Assembly: GCA_019635315.1 (NCBI GenBank)
Contig: JAHBZT010000004.1
Location: 434,001 to 498,000 of the forward strand
DNA length: 64,000 nucleotides
DNA from: Rubrivivax sp.
Lineage (GTDB): Bacteria > Pseudomonadota > Gammaproteobacteria > Burkholderiales > Burkholderiaceae_C
Direction: 5' to 3'
Shown: positions 50,382 to 59,500 of the stretch, piece by piece
Layout of the letters: each line of letters starts with the position of its first letter
Position numbering within the stretch: position 1 is the first letter of the stretch
Notes under the pieces: generated by a model
Told to the model about the DNA's origin: nothing
Databases searched by the model: none
What the model saw: the letters and a program-made list of their open reading frames with translations, nothing else
Translations under genes and position numbers: made by a program

Positions 50382-52850
50382 TCAGCCGCAGCTGCCGAGG
50401 TGGTTGCAGTTGGCGCAACGCAGGCATCCGTCGACCTTGTGGAGCGCGCTGGCGCCGCATTCGGGGCACCTCTTGCCGCTTCCGAGCGTGAGCGCGGCAT
50501 CGCCGTGCTGCGCCGACGGTTCGGCGGCGTAAGAGCGCTCGTGGGTCTCGAACCGTCCAGCCAAGACATCAGCTGGAACCTGGTTGCCAGACGCGTCGAG
50601 AAACCCGCGCCTCGCGAGGATCTGCTGAAGGGCGTAGCCGATCGCCGCGACTTCCGAATCGTGGAAGCGCGGCGCCTGCGCACCATCTGCCTTGCTCACG
50701 GTGCCGCAACGAACCGGTCCCTTGTCCCAGACCACTTCGCGCATGTTGGCCAGCGCTTTCGGGATAGAGCCCCCGGATCGCGCGACCATCGACAGCAAGC
50801 GCATGTTCGACGAGATCCACTGCTGGCCCTCGTCGCGTTGCCCCGCCGGAACGAAGAACTCGACGGGCCGCTCGATGCAAACCTCGCGGCCGCTCACCGT
50901 TCCTCGCACGCGCATGAAGTTCACGGTGAGGTACACCGACTTCTTGCCTTCCGCGGTCCAGTACTCGACCTTGGACGTCACGCCTTCGAGCTCGCCGCCG
51001 GGACGGCTGGCGATCTGCTTGCGCAGCGGGTCGTCTTCCGTCGCCGGCGTCGACGACGGCGTGTCCGTCTCCAGCGACAACACCGAACCGGTGATGTCGT
51101 TTGGGCGGTAGGTGGCCAGACCCTTCAGGCCGGCTTTCCATGCCTTCACGTACAGCCCCTTGAACGCCTCGAAGGGGTATTCCCTCGGGACATTGACCGT
51201 CTTGGAGATCGACGAATCGATGAACGGCTGCACGACCTCGAGCATTCTCATGTGCTCTTCGGCCGTGAGGTCCATCGCGCACACAAAGCTGGGGAGCAAG
51301 TGGTCGACGTCACCGCCGCGCTCGCGCAACAGCCGGTACGCATGGTCCTCGACCCGGTACTCCCGGAACGAGTTGTCGGCCATCCGCTTCTTGCGCGTGT
51401 AGGCCCACGAGAACGCAGGCTCGATTCCGTTCGATGCGTTGTCCGCGAAGGCCAGCGTGATCGTGCCTGTGGGTGCGATCGACAGCAGGTGGCTGTTGCG
51501 GATGCCGAACTCCAGCACCTGGCTGCGGACCACCTCCGGCAGCCGGCAGGCGAACCCGCTCCGCAGGTACTTCTCGGGGTCGAGCGCCGGGAATGGCCCT
51601 TTCTCCTTCGCGAGCGCGACCGACGCGCAGTACGCCTCGTCGCGCATCACCTCGGCTACTCTGGCGCCGAAGGCGTACCCCTCGGCCGAGTTGTAGCGCA
51701 CACCCATCATCACGAGCGCGCTGCCGAGCCCGAGAAACCCGAGCCCGATGCGACGCTTGCTCATCGCCTCGGCGCGCTGCTCGGGCAGCGGCCAGTAGGT
51801 GACGTCGAGGACGTTGTCGAGCATGCGCACTGCCGTGCGCACGGTCGACTTGAAGCGCCGCCAATCGAAGCCCGTGTGGGGCTCGAACGGAAAGGTGACG
51901 AAGCGCGTGAGGTCGATCGATCCGAGGCAGCAGCAACCGTAGTCCGGCAGGCTTTGCTCGGAGCACGGGTTCGTCGCCTCGATCACCTCCATGTAGTGGA
52001 GGTTGTTCTCCGCGTTCATGCGATCGAGGAACACCACGCCCGGGTCGGCGTGGTCGTAGGTCGAACGCACGATCTCTTCCATCAGGTCGCGCGCGCGGAC
52101 CGTGGCGTAAACCCACTTGCCGTCGTCGCGCTGATGCGCGCCCAAGTCGATCAGCGTCGGGACCGGCTCGGCCGAGTGGACAAGGTCGAACTCCTCATCC
52201 GCCTCGACCGCACGCATGAACGCATCCGTGATGCCCACGGAGATGTTGAAGTTCGCGAGGCCGTTGCCGTCCTTCGAGTGGACGAATTCGAGCAGGTCAG
52301 GGTGGTCGCAGCGCAGGATGCCCATCTGTGCGCCTCGGCGCGCGCCCGCGGATTCGACCGTCTCGCAGGAGCGGTCGAAGACGCGCATGTAGCTCACCGG
52401 GCCGGAGGCGTTGGAATGCGTGCCCTTGACCATCGCGCCCTTGGGACGGATGCGGCTGAAGTCATACCCGACACCGCCGCCGCGGCGCATCGTCTCGGCG
52501 GCCTGCGCCAGCGCCTTGTAGATGCTGGGCTTGCCGTCGACGTCGTCGGACACACTGTCGCCGACCGGCTGCACGAAGCAGTTGATCAGCGTCGCACCGA
52601 TGTCCGTGCCGCCTGCCGAGTTGATTCGGCCGGCGGGCACGAAGCCGCCACGCAGCGCGCAGAGGAACTCGGCTGACCAGTGCTCGCGGCGCTCTGCGTC
52701 CTCGACCTGCGACAGAGCGCGAGCGACGCGGCGCTGCACATCCTCGATCGAGGTTTCGTTGCCCTTCGCGTACTTCTCGAGCAGCACGTCGATGGAGATC
52801 GCTTGCGGCTCGAGGGCAGCGTCGGGTGCGGGAAGATCGTTGAGTTTCAC
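50382..52850 (-). CDS. nrdJ: Adenosylcobalamin-dependent (class II) ribonucleotide reductase
   Basis: An 822-residue enzyme with a GTG start five bases after AGGAG. It makes deoxyribonucleotides using vitamin B12. Conserved parts include PAGRINSAGG near 75, MRRGGGVGYDFSRIRPKG near 120, the radical-site NPCSEQSLPDYG near 294 (Cys 296), and APTGTITLAFADNASNG near 465. The C-terminus holds a zinc-ribbon with CPECG and CLRCANC. Length is near class II enzymes of Proteobacteria. It is unusual on a conjugative backbone and is placed next to the primase, suggesting a role in supplying dNTPs for copying transferred DNA. Two hairpins lie in its leader. Confidence 0.93.
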   Translation of the reverse strand: MKLNDLPAPDAALEPQAISIDVLLEKYAKGNETSIEDVQRRVARALSQVEDAERREHWSAEFLCALRGGFVPAGRINSAGGTDIGATLINCFVQPVGDSVSDDVDGKPSIYKALAQAAETMRRGGGVGYDFSRIRPKGAMVKGTHSNASGPVSYMRVFDRSCETVESAGARRGAQMGILRCDHPDLLEFVHSKDGNGLANFNISVGITDAFMRAVEADEEFDLVHSAEPVPTLIDLGAHQRDDGKWVYATVRARDLMEEIVRSTYDHADPGVVFLDRMNAENNLHYMEVIEATNPCSEQSLPDYGCCCLGSIDLTRFVTFPFEPHTGFDWRRFKSTVRTAVRMLDNVLDVTYWPLPEQRAEAMSKRRIGLGFLGLGSALVMMGVRYNSAEGYAFGARVAEVMRDEAYCASVALAKEKGPFPALDPEKYLRSGFACRLPEVVRSQVLEFGIRNSHLLSIAPTGTITLAFADNASNGIEPAFSWAYTRKKRMADNSFREYRVEDHAYRLLRERGGDVDHLLPSFVCAMDLTAEEHMRMLEVVQPFIDSSISKTVNVPREYPFEAFKGLYVKAWKAGLKGLATYRPNDITGSVLSLETDTPSSTPATEDDPLRKQIASRPGGELEGVTSKVEYWTAEGKKSVYLTVNFMRVRGTVSGREVCIERPVEFFVPAGQRDEGQQWISSNMRLLSMVARSGGSIPKALANMREVVWDKGPVRCGTVSKADGAQAPRFHDSEVAAIGYALQQILARRGFLDASGNQVPADVLAGRFETHERSYAAEPSAQHGDAALTLGSGKRCPECGASALHKVDGCLRCANCNHLGSCG

Positions 52851-52872
52851 GAAAACTCCTTTAAAGGGATAC

Positions 52873-52923
52873 CCACGTGGCAAGGGCAGTCCCCCGCGCA
52901 TCGCGGTGCAATGCGCGGTGACT
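52873..52923 (-). promoter_or_regulatory. Structured leader before nrdJ
   Basis: A palindrome CCACGTGG (52873-52880) and a hairpin with perfect 8-base arms (52894-52901 and 52911-52918), extendable by four more pairs, lie 20-75 bases before the start codon. I could not fit a cobalamin riboswitch to it. A protein-binding site or attenuator is possible. Confidence 0.35.
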
Positions 52924-53131
52924 GTCTCGGCTGCGGATGTGGGCGGATGGGGCCGACCGAGCGTTGGATCGACTCGGGCCCGCCCGGCGGCGGCCAGCGG
53001 AGTCGCGCGCCGGCGGGGCGCGTGTTCAGCTGAATTTGTGCTGCACGCAGGCAGCAACTCGGACTCTTGGGCTGGCTTCTCGCCGCTAGGCGACAGGTCT
53101 GCCAGCTACCTGAGGGAACGCCGTCTTTCCG

Positions 53132-53155
53132 GAGCACACGTCGACATGTGTGCTC
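53132..53155. other. Strong hairpin between nrdJ and the small-gene cluster
   Basis: Perfect arms GAGCACAC/GTGTGCTC (53132-53139 and 53148-53155) with an 8-base spacer containing GTCGAC. It lies 75 bases beyond the end of the 122-residue gene on the minus strand. No T-run follows; it may still end transcription or bind a protein. Confidence 0.4.
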
Positions 53156-53229
53156 TGGAAAGAACCGCCCGGAAGCGATTCTTGGTTTCCCTCGCTGGTC
53201 GCGAAGATGCGGCGCCTGGTGGCGCCGGT

Positions 53230-53598
53230 TCAGGCGGCGGCGCGGACTCCTGCCCGACGGCGCACCGGTGGAACATGCTTCGGGTCCTTCAGCCGCCACA
53301 CGGGTGCCTCGACGAAGCCCGACGGAACGCGCCGTCCAGTGTCCTCGAACAAGCCCGTCGCGAGCATGGGCTCGACGAGCGGTTCGTTCTCGGACCAGCA
53401 CTTCACCGTGAACTCGTCGTCGGCGATCCGCGCGTCGTATGGCACCAGGTTGGTCGAGAACGCCCAGAGTTCGTCGGGCGCCGGACCAAGGAAGACTTCC
53501 ACGGCGATGGCTCCGCCGGATGGATAGCGGCCGATGTGGATCGTCGCGTTGCCGTACGGCGTCGAGACGGATCCGATGGATTGGTCGAAGTGGGGCAT
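53230..53598 (-). CDS. Small unknown protein
   Basis: A 122-residue soluble protein starting MPHFDQSIGSV after AGGAGCACC. It is beta-rich (TIHIGRYPSGGAIAVEVFLG, DDEFTVKCWSENEPLVE) and ends in an Arg-rich tail. It is the last of four small minus-strand genes. Similar small proteins are common beside DUF932 and primase genes on such elements, but I know no function. Confidence 0.65.
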   Translation of the reverse strand: MPHFDQSIGSVSTPYGNATIHIGRYPSGGAIAVEVFLGPAPDELWAFSTNLVPYDARIADDEFTVKCWSENEPLVEPMLATGLFEDTGRRVPSGFVEAPVWRLKDPKHVPPVRRRAGVRAAA

Positions 53599-53623
53599 GG
53601 GTGCTCCTTTCAGGGCCGCGCGG

Positions 53624-53932
53624 CTACTGCAGCGCGGTTGTGTACAGAAGTCCACACGCGATGGCGTTTCCCAGCGTGTGGTTCCTGAGATCGGGCACCG
53701 TCGCCCGGTGGGGCGTGGCGCCGGTGTCGTGGTCGGTGCGTCGGATCTGATAGCCGCCGTGCTCGAGCCGGACGTGATACGCCGGCCGGTCGGCACCGGC
53801 GACGACGAACTCGCGTCCGGGCTCGCCAGTCATCAGCTCGCTTTCCTTCACGAGCCAGTCGAGATCGTTGAGCGTGCGAACCGGGACGAGCTTGCGCAGC
53901 TCGGTCTGGCGGATCGTGGTGCGTTGAGCCAT
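53624..53932 (-). CDS. Small unknown protein
   Basis: A 102-residue protein with the start MAQRTTIRQTEL after AGGAGAGCTC. It has a helical LNDLDWLVKESELM region and a strand-rich C-terminal half (REFVVAGADRPAYHVRLEHG). No signal peptide or motif. Gaps of 11 and 25 bases to its neighbours indicate an operon. Confidence 0.65.
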   Translation of the reverse strand: MAQRTTIRQTELRKLVPVRTLNDLDWLVKESELMTGEPGREFVVAGADRPAYHVRLEHGGYQIRRTDHDTGATPHRATVPDLRNHTLGNAIACGLLYTTALQ

Positions 53933-53943
53933 CTGAGCTCTCC

Positions 53944-54252
53944 TCATTCGTCGATGACAAGACAGCGAAGGGTCGTTGGCGGCGGGCGCCGCGGTTGAGG
54001 TGCCGACGTGCCGGCCGGGATGCGAAACGACGCGAGGCTCACCTCGATGGGACGACGTTCCGTCAGCACATCGCCGCTCGCGGCGACATCGTCAACCTGG
54101 CACTGCAGTCGGATGGCCCTGAAAGGCTCCGACGCGACCGGCCGCTCCGGCGGACCGACGTCTTCGATCGGCTCGTCCAGCGCTCCTGCGAGGCCCCAGA
54201 GGATGAGGATCGCGAACGCGGCCCAACCGTGGCTGATCTGCGCTTGGTCCAT
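53944..54252 (-). CDS. Small membrane-anchored unknown protein
   Basis: A 102-residue protein starting MDQAQISHGW, with one N-terminal membrane helix (WAAFAILILWGLAGAL) and an acidic then Pro-Arg-rich remainder on the far side. Ten bases separate it from the upstream 208-residue gene. No family recognised. Confidence 0.55.
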   Translation of the reverse strand: MDQAQISHGWAAFAILILWGLAGALDEPIEDVGPPERPVASEPFRAIRLQCQVDDVAASGDVLTERRPIEVSLASFRIPAGTSAPQPRRPPPTTLRCLVIDE

Positions 54253-54262
54253 CTCGTGCCCC

Positions 54263-54889
54263 CTAGTACGCAAGGAGCGAGGCCGCCGAGCCGAACAGGT
54301 CGGGCTGGGCGGTTTCGTCGTGCGCCTTGATTTGCTCGTTGAGCCACTGCGGGTTGCGGGCGAGTTGCTTCGCGACCCAATCAGGTTGCTCCTGAATCAG
54401 GGCCTGCACCCAGTCGGGGTAGCGGCACAGCGTCGCGCGGACCCACTTGCGTGCGTTCGCCCGGAGCCAGTCGCGCACATCCTCGACCTGCAGGTCGCCG
54501 AAGTACGCCGTTGGTGACAGCGGGCTGGTGCCCACCACCCGCAGGCAGTTTGCGAACGAGAAGGGACGCTCGTCGAGCGCTGGGTCCGTCAAGGCCCAGG
54601 CCAGCGTGTCGAGCTTCTCTTCGAGCGGGGTCTCCGGATCCGGAAGGCGCCGCAGTTCCAGGAGCAGGCGCCAGTGAAGCAGGACCACGTCTTCTTCAGA
54701 CCATTCCGGCTGCTCGCCAGCGTCATCGAGGTAGTCGTGAACGGCCTGCTGTGCATGCGGCGGCAGATCGCGCAGCTGGACGGTCGGATGATCGTCGTCG
54801 TGCGCGTCGTGGCTGGCCGGTAGGGCATAGAACGCTCGCGAGAGCGGATCCCGCGCGATCGGTGCGCGGGCAACACTCGGCATCGGCAT
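54263..54889 (-). CDS. Unknown protein
   Basis: A 208-residue acidic soluble protein starting MPMPSVARAP. It is helical, Trp-rich and contains a repeated pattern in which short helices end in PDWVQALIQEQ / PDWVAKQLARN / PQWLNEQIKAH, a threefold repeat near the C-terminus. It heads the small-gene operon. The repeat suggests a binding surface; no family recognised. Confidence 0.65.
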   Translation of the reverse strand: MPMPSVARAPIARDPLSRAFYALPASHDAHDDDHPTVQLRDLPPHAQQAVHDYLDDAGEQPEWSEEDVVLLHWRLLLELRRLPDPETPLEEKLDTLAWALTDPALDERPFSFANCLRVVGTSPLSPTAYFGDLQVEDVRDWLRANARKWVRATLCRYPDWVQALIQEQPDWVAKQLARNPQWLNEQIKAHDETAQPDLFGSAASLLAY

Positions 54890-55372
54890 AGGTTGCCTCC
54901 ATCGGGAGAGCGGAAGGCAATGCGATGCCCGTCGCGGGGCGCAATGCCCCGCGGGGTTGAAGGTGTCGGTCAGGGCCGACTGTCTTGGGCTGGTCAGTGC
55001 TGCGCGCGGCGAACGCGCGCGATCGGCACCAGCTGACCGATCAGGAACCTTTCGACGCGTGCCGGAGGCCGGTCATGTCTCGAAAGGTCGATCGTGTCGG
55101 TGGGATGAGCCCCGAGGGGCGGCACGACGTTGGGTCGTGCACTGTGGATGGGCTTGCCGCGAGTTTGAGTGCCGGGCCAGCTACGGCACATGCGCGAAAG
55201 GTACTGTGGGCGCCGGGCGTTGTCAATCGCCCGGCTCTGTCAGGTCGGCAACTACCTGAACATGAGGCTGACCCCCCTCGTACTCCAGCCTGAAACGGCG
55301 GGATTCTCGTTTGGTGTGCCGGCGCCGAGGTAGTGAAGATCGGGCGGGCGTCACAACACCATGGAGGTCCCC
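54890..55372. other. Divergent intergenic region rich in inverted repeats; oriT candidate
   Basis: About 480 bases between divergent genes. It holds arms GATCGG/CCGATC (55021-55026, 55037-55042) and a longer hairpin with perfect 9-base arms (55047-55055, 55080-55088). I see no protein-like frame. Promoters for both neighbours must lie here; a transfer origin is possible because MOBH elements keep oriT in such a gap, but this is a guess. Confidence 0.4.
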
Positions 55373-56170
55373 ATGAACGAGGCCGCACTGGCGCTGTTGG
55401 ATAGCGGCGAGGCGAACCGACGCATCCTGGCCAAGGATGAGTACCGCGCCGACTTCAGGCGGGTGGAAGCTGCCTCACTGAAGCGCAAGACGTGTCTCGC
55501 GAGCGCTGAGGGCAAGCGCATCTTTGCCCGATGCTTCTACTCTTTCCAGGCCAGCATGTACTTCGTCTCGACGCTGGGCCGCACGAAGCTGCCGCGGGAG
55601 TCGATCGAACAGATTGAGCAGGCGGTTCGCGCGAAGCTGGAGGTCGCGACGCGAGAGCTCAACAAGGCGATCGACGGCGCCGAGCTTCTTCTGAAGAACA
55701 ACAACATCGAAGTCGTTGCGACCTACGACACGGTGCCGCTGGAGGTCGAGATCGGGATCACCTCCGCACTGGGGCGCCGCTACTTCGAGCTCATCCACAA
55801 ACTCGATCAGATCATGCCGCTGCTGCAGACCTTGGAGATCGAGGAAGTGGTCAACGAGCAGCAGGCCGAACGCCAACGGTCGAACTTCAAGCGCATCGTT
55901 CTGGCCATGTCGTCGACGGCCCGCAACTTCTCGATGGGCGTCAGGCGCCGGATGAACGAGGCAGACGCGAAGAAGGGCGAAGGCGACGACAAGAGAAGCC
56001 GGCCGGTACCTGAGACAGTCCGGCAGGATGAGCATGCAACGACGGAGCAGCGCGATTACGATACTGGTACCGCAGCTGAGCCGCCGCAGGAGAGAACCGG
56101 TCCCCAGGACGTTTCGGCGCCCGCGGCCCGCGAACTTGCTCTCGACGGAGCCGTCGATGCGACTCCATAA
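55373..56170 (+). CDS. AcaB/DUF1845-like protein of conjugative elements
   Basis: A 265-residue protein; the second ATG (55373) is chosen because GGAGG lies six bases before it. The first 190 residues are helical and conserved-looking: AKDEYRADFRRVEAASLKRK, GKRIFARCFYSFQASMYF, RTKLPRESIEQIEQAVRAKL and RRYFELIHKLDQIMPLLQTL. This matches the DUF1845/AcaB group known from IncA/C plasmids, where AcaB helps drive the flhDC-like master activator. The last 70 residues are disordered. It is divergent from the small-gene operon. Assignment is by overall pattern and context. Confidence 0.6.
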   Translation: MNEAALALLDSGEANRRILAKDEYRADFRRVEAASLKRKTCLASAEGKRIFARCFYSFQASMYFVSTLGRTKLPRESIEQIEQAVRAKLEVATRELNKAIDGAELLLKNNNIEVVATYDTVPLEVEIGITSALGRRYFELIHKLDQIMPLLQTLEIEEVVNEQQAERQRSNFKRIVLAMSSTARNFSMGVRRRMNEADAKKGEGDDKRSRPVPETVRQDEHATTEQRDYDTGTAAEPPQERTGPQDVSAPAARELALDGAVDATP

Positions 56171-56566
56171 GAAGTGCAGTCGGCGTCATCGTGCCCGTCC
56201 AGTCGGCCCCTCCTGCGGGCCTCACGGCCTCGTACCGTCTCGTGGCCCGCGTGGGTTGCGGCGCTTTGTCCACGACTATCGGTTCTGATCCGCGCAGAGC
56301 CAGTCCTCCTCACATCCTCATTCGAGGGCACTCGGACATCGCGTGACTGCATGGCCCGATACCCCACGTCGGCATCGAGATTCGTTGCCTGAAAATCAAC
56401 CGTCATGCTACCGGCAGTCGGCAGTCGGGCCACAAGCTGACTCCTGACTGCAGCGTCAAACGACTGCCGCTGCGCCGGCACGTGCGGGATCAGCAACGCA
56501 GGTTCCACGTGAGCCAGTGGATTGACATCACAGGGTCATTGCCACCGCGCACACCGGCGAGCATGC
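56171..56566. other. Non-coding gap before the defence operon
   Basis: About 400 bases between the convergent AcaB-like and ATPase genes. No protein-like frame and no clear terminator seen. It marks the border between element backbone and the defence cargo. Confidence 0.4.
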
Positions 56567-59500
56567 TCACGCCCCCACCGCCGTCTTTGTGGCGCCGCCG
56601 TGGCGGGTTACGCGCGGGCGGCAACGGATCTTCACGGCGCTCTTGGTAAACGCATCGTCGGTTGCCTTGCTCGACCAGATGAAAGCCTCGCCAGGGCGCA
56701 AGTTCGACATCTTCTCCGGTGTGAGCGAGCCGAGCGCCGCGTTCGCCTTCTGGATGTGTTTGAGCCACGCAGGCGAGTTGAACTTGTGGAGGATGACTTG
56801 GCTGGAGAGCTCGATGAGCGAGATGGGCACCGAGGGAGGGTCTTGGCTGGCGACCATAATGCTCGTCCCCTTGTGCCGCATTTCGCGCACCACCTCAATG
56901 AGTCCGGCCACGAGGTCCGGGCTCTCAATGTACTTGTGCGCTTCGTCGAACACGACGAGCTTGTTGAAGGAGTGTTCAACGCCCTGTGAATCGCGGTACT
57001 TCGCGTCGGCGAAGAGCTGAAGGAGCACCACGAAGAGCCCAAGCGCTTCGTCCTTCTCGATGAACTCGTCTCGGAGGTCGACGATAATGAGGCGGCCCGG
57101 GCGGATCTCCTCTTTCAAGCGAACGGAGTCGTCGATGTACTCGGCCGCAAGCTCGAGGCGCATCTTCGCCATGTTCTTGAGGTGGTCGGGCAGCGACGAT
57201 GCCTCGATCCCTTCGTTCAATCCCGCAAGCGTGAGGTCATCACGCAGCGACTTCATCACGCGATTGAGTTGGCGGATGTACGTGGCCTGGTTGCCGACCG
57301 CGCCCATGAGAAAGCGCCAGTGGCTCGTCTGCAGCTCACCGGCGCCGAACTTCAGCGGGCGCACTTCGATGTCCGGGTACTCCTGCCTTCGTTCGTCGAG
57401 TTTGTCGGCGGGCGCGAGCAGCAACACGTCACGGAGCGCGCGCGGCTCGGCGCCGAACGTCTCCTTAAGTGCCTTCACCTGTGCGGCCTCGCTGTTCGGC
57501 GCGATCATCGACGTGAACTCCGGGCGGTAGTCCATCGTCGGGCTGTAGTGGAAGATGACCGTCGCGAGCGGGTTCGGGAGGACGTTGATGTGCGGAATGT
57601 GCAACGACGCCATCTCCGCGATCGTGCCGAGCGTGTAGCTCTTCCCGCCGCCCTGGACGCCGAAAAGGCTGATGGTATGCGTCTGGTTCAGGTCTATCGA
57701 GATCCGGCGACCTGAGACGTCGCCGAGGAGACCATACTGGGGTGAGTCGCCCGTGACGCCGAGCATGATGTCGTAGGGGACGGCGTGCGCCGTCTTCACA
57801 GCGGCGCCCGGTGGAGGCGGCGGCTCCGCGGCTGGACACTCGGGAGGCGGCACAGCGGGCGCGACGTTAGCCACCGTGGCGGCCTTCGCTGGCTGCGCCG
57901 CGGGCAGTTCCTCCGCCGCGCGCGGGCGCGTCGAGGGCGGCAGGGCGGGCATGGGCACCGCCTCCTGCGGGGCGATGGGCATGTGCGGAGGCGGCGGGAC
58001 GCTGGGCAGGCGGCCGCGCAGTTCCTCCCACGAGACCGATCGATCGCGCGGCGAGCCAAGGAACGCTGCCGAGTCAAGCGTTGGCACTGACGGAGCGCGC
58101 TCGCGACGACGATGAAGTTCGGCAACCCCGCGTGGGCGCGGCTCACCGCCACCTGGGCCACCGCTACCCGAGGAGCTGCTGATGCTCGCCGACGATTCGG
58201 CGCTGGGCGCGGCGGCGTCGACGAGCTGACGAATCAGGTCGACGCCGATGCGGTGGTACTCGATGCCGCTCTCGCTCTCTGGCGGCTCCGTGCCGGGCTT
58301 GGCGAAGTCGAAGATGAGCGCGCTGCGCGTGAACGAGAGGTGGTAGCCGTCGTCGAGCGTGTGTGCGAAGTAGCGCGCCTCATCGGCGGCCTCGCGGGTG
58401 ATGGCGCCATAGCGCTCCGCGCGCTCCAAATAGAACTCGAGGAGCAGCGCAAGCTCGCGCGTCTTGAACGTTCGGTCAGGACGGTCCTGGGGCGTGCGCT
58501 GCGGGTCGAAGTGGTGTGCGAGCACCTGTTCGCTCTGGCCGATCTGCTCAGCAATGCTCGACTTGAGCGCGTTGTACGCGGCAAGGTCGCCGACGCCCGA
58601 GTAGCACTTCACTTCGACGAGTCGGCACGTGATGATGCGCCGGTTGATGTCGAGGTCGAAGAGACCGAGGTCCGTGCGCTTGAAGCTCACCTCGTCGCCC
58701 AGCTCGTCTGCCCCCTGCTTCAGCACACGGTACAAATCGAGGTGAGCGTCGAGCGGGACGACGATCTGGTTCTCGAAGACACCCTGATGTTCCAGATAAA
58801 GCCGCGAGAGCGCGAGGCCGAGGGCTTCCGCTCGCTGCGTCGGCGATGAGATGAGTTTCAACGCGAGTCGCCCGGATAGTGACCGGAGTTGGTCGAGCAG
58901 CACCACCGCGTGGCGCCCTTCAGCCTGGAGACCGTACTGCTCGAGAACTGGGCGTAGAAGCGCTTCAAGCTCGGCCACCGAGCGCGAGGTGATGACGAGA
59001 CGGTGTCCCAGCATGCTCGCCATGTCAGGCGAGTGGTCGATGAGGTAGTCGGGCCGCGTCGCGTGCCCACCGTGATCGAAGAACTCGATGCCGAGGTTTC
59101 GATCGAGCGTGAACACCCAGTCGCTTACCTCATGCACTTGGTGGAGGAGCGCGCGGTCATCGGGCCCGAGCACAAGACTCACCACGGGACGAAGATCCAT
59201 GCCGCTCTGGCCCGTAGCGATAGTCGCCGTCGCGCTCGACATCGCAGCAGCAAGGCTGCCGAGCAGATCGGAAAGCTCCTCGGCATCCTCGATGGGTCGG
59301 GCCATGCCGTGACGTGGGAGCCGGCGCCACGCAACAGTCAGCTCGTCCTCGTGGTACTCCGTCGAGAACTCCTGCACGAGGCCGTGAACGAAGGCTGTCG
59401 CGTGGCGAGGGTCGGCCCTGCGCGCCGCCACTTCCTCGGCCGGGAACACGTCGAAGAGCAGCGACAGGTGTGCCGCGTGCGTCTCGGGGCTCGTGCGGAA

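Noticed and set aside
50274-52676. An 800-residue open frame on the plus strand
   Set aside because: Antisense to nrdJ and composed of low-complexity Arg/Val/Asp stretches; a high-GC shadow.
52851-53229. Cobalamin riboswitch before nrdJ
   Set aside because: The expected B12-box and conserved core could not be located; only generic hairpins are visible.
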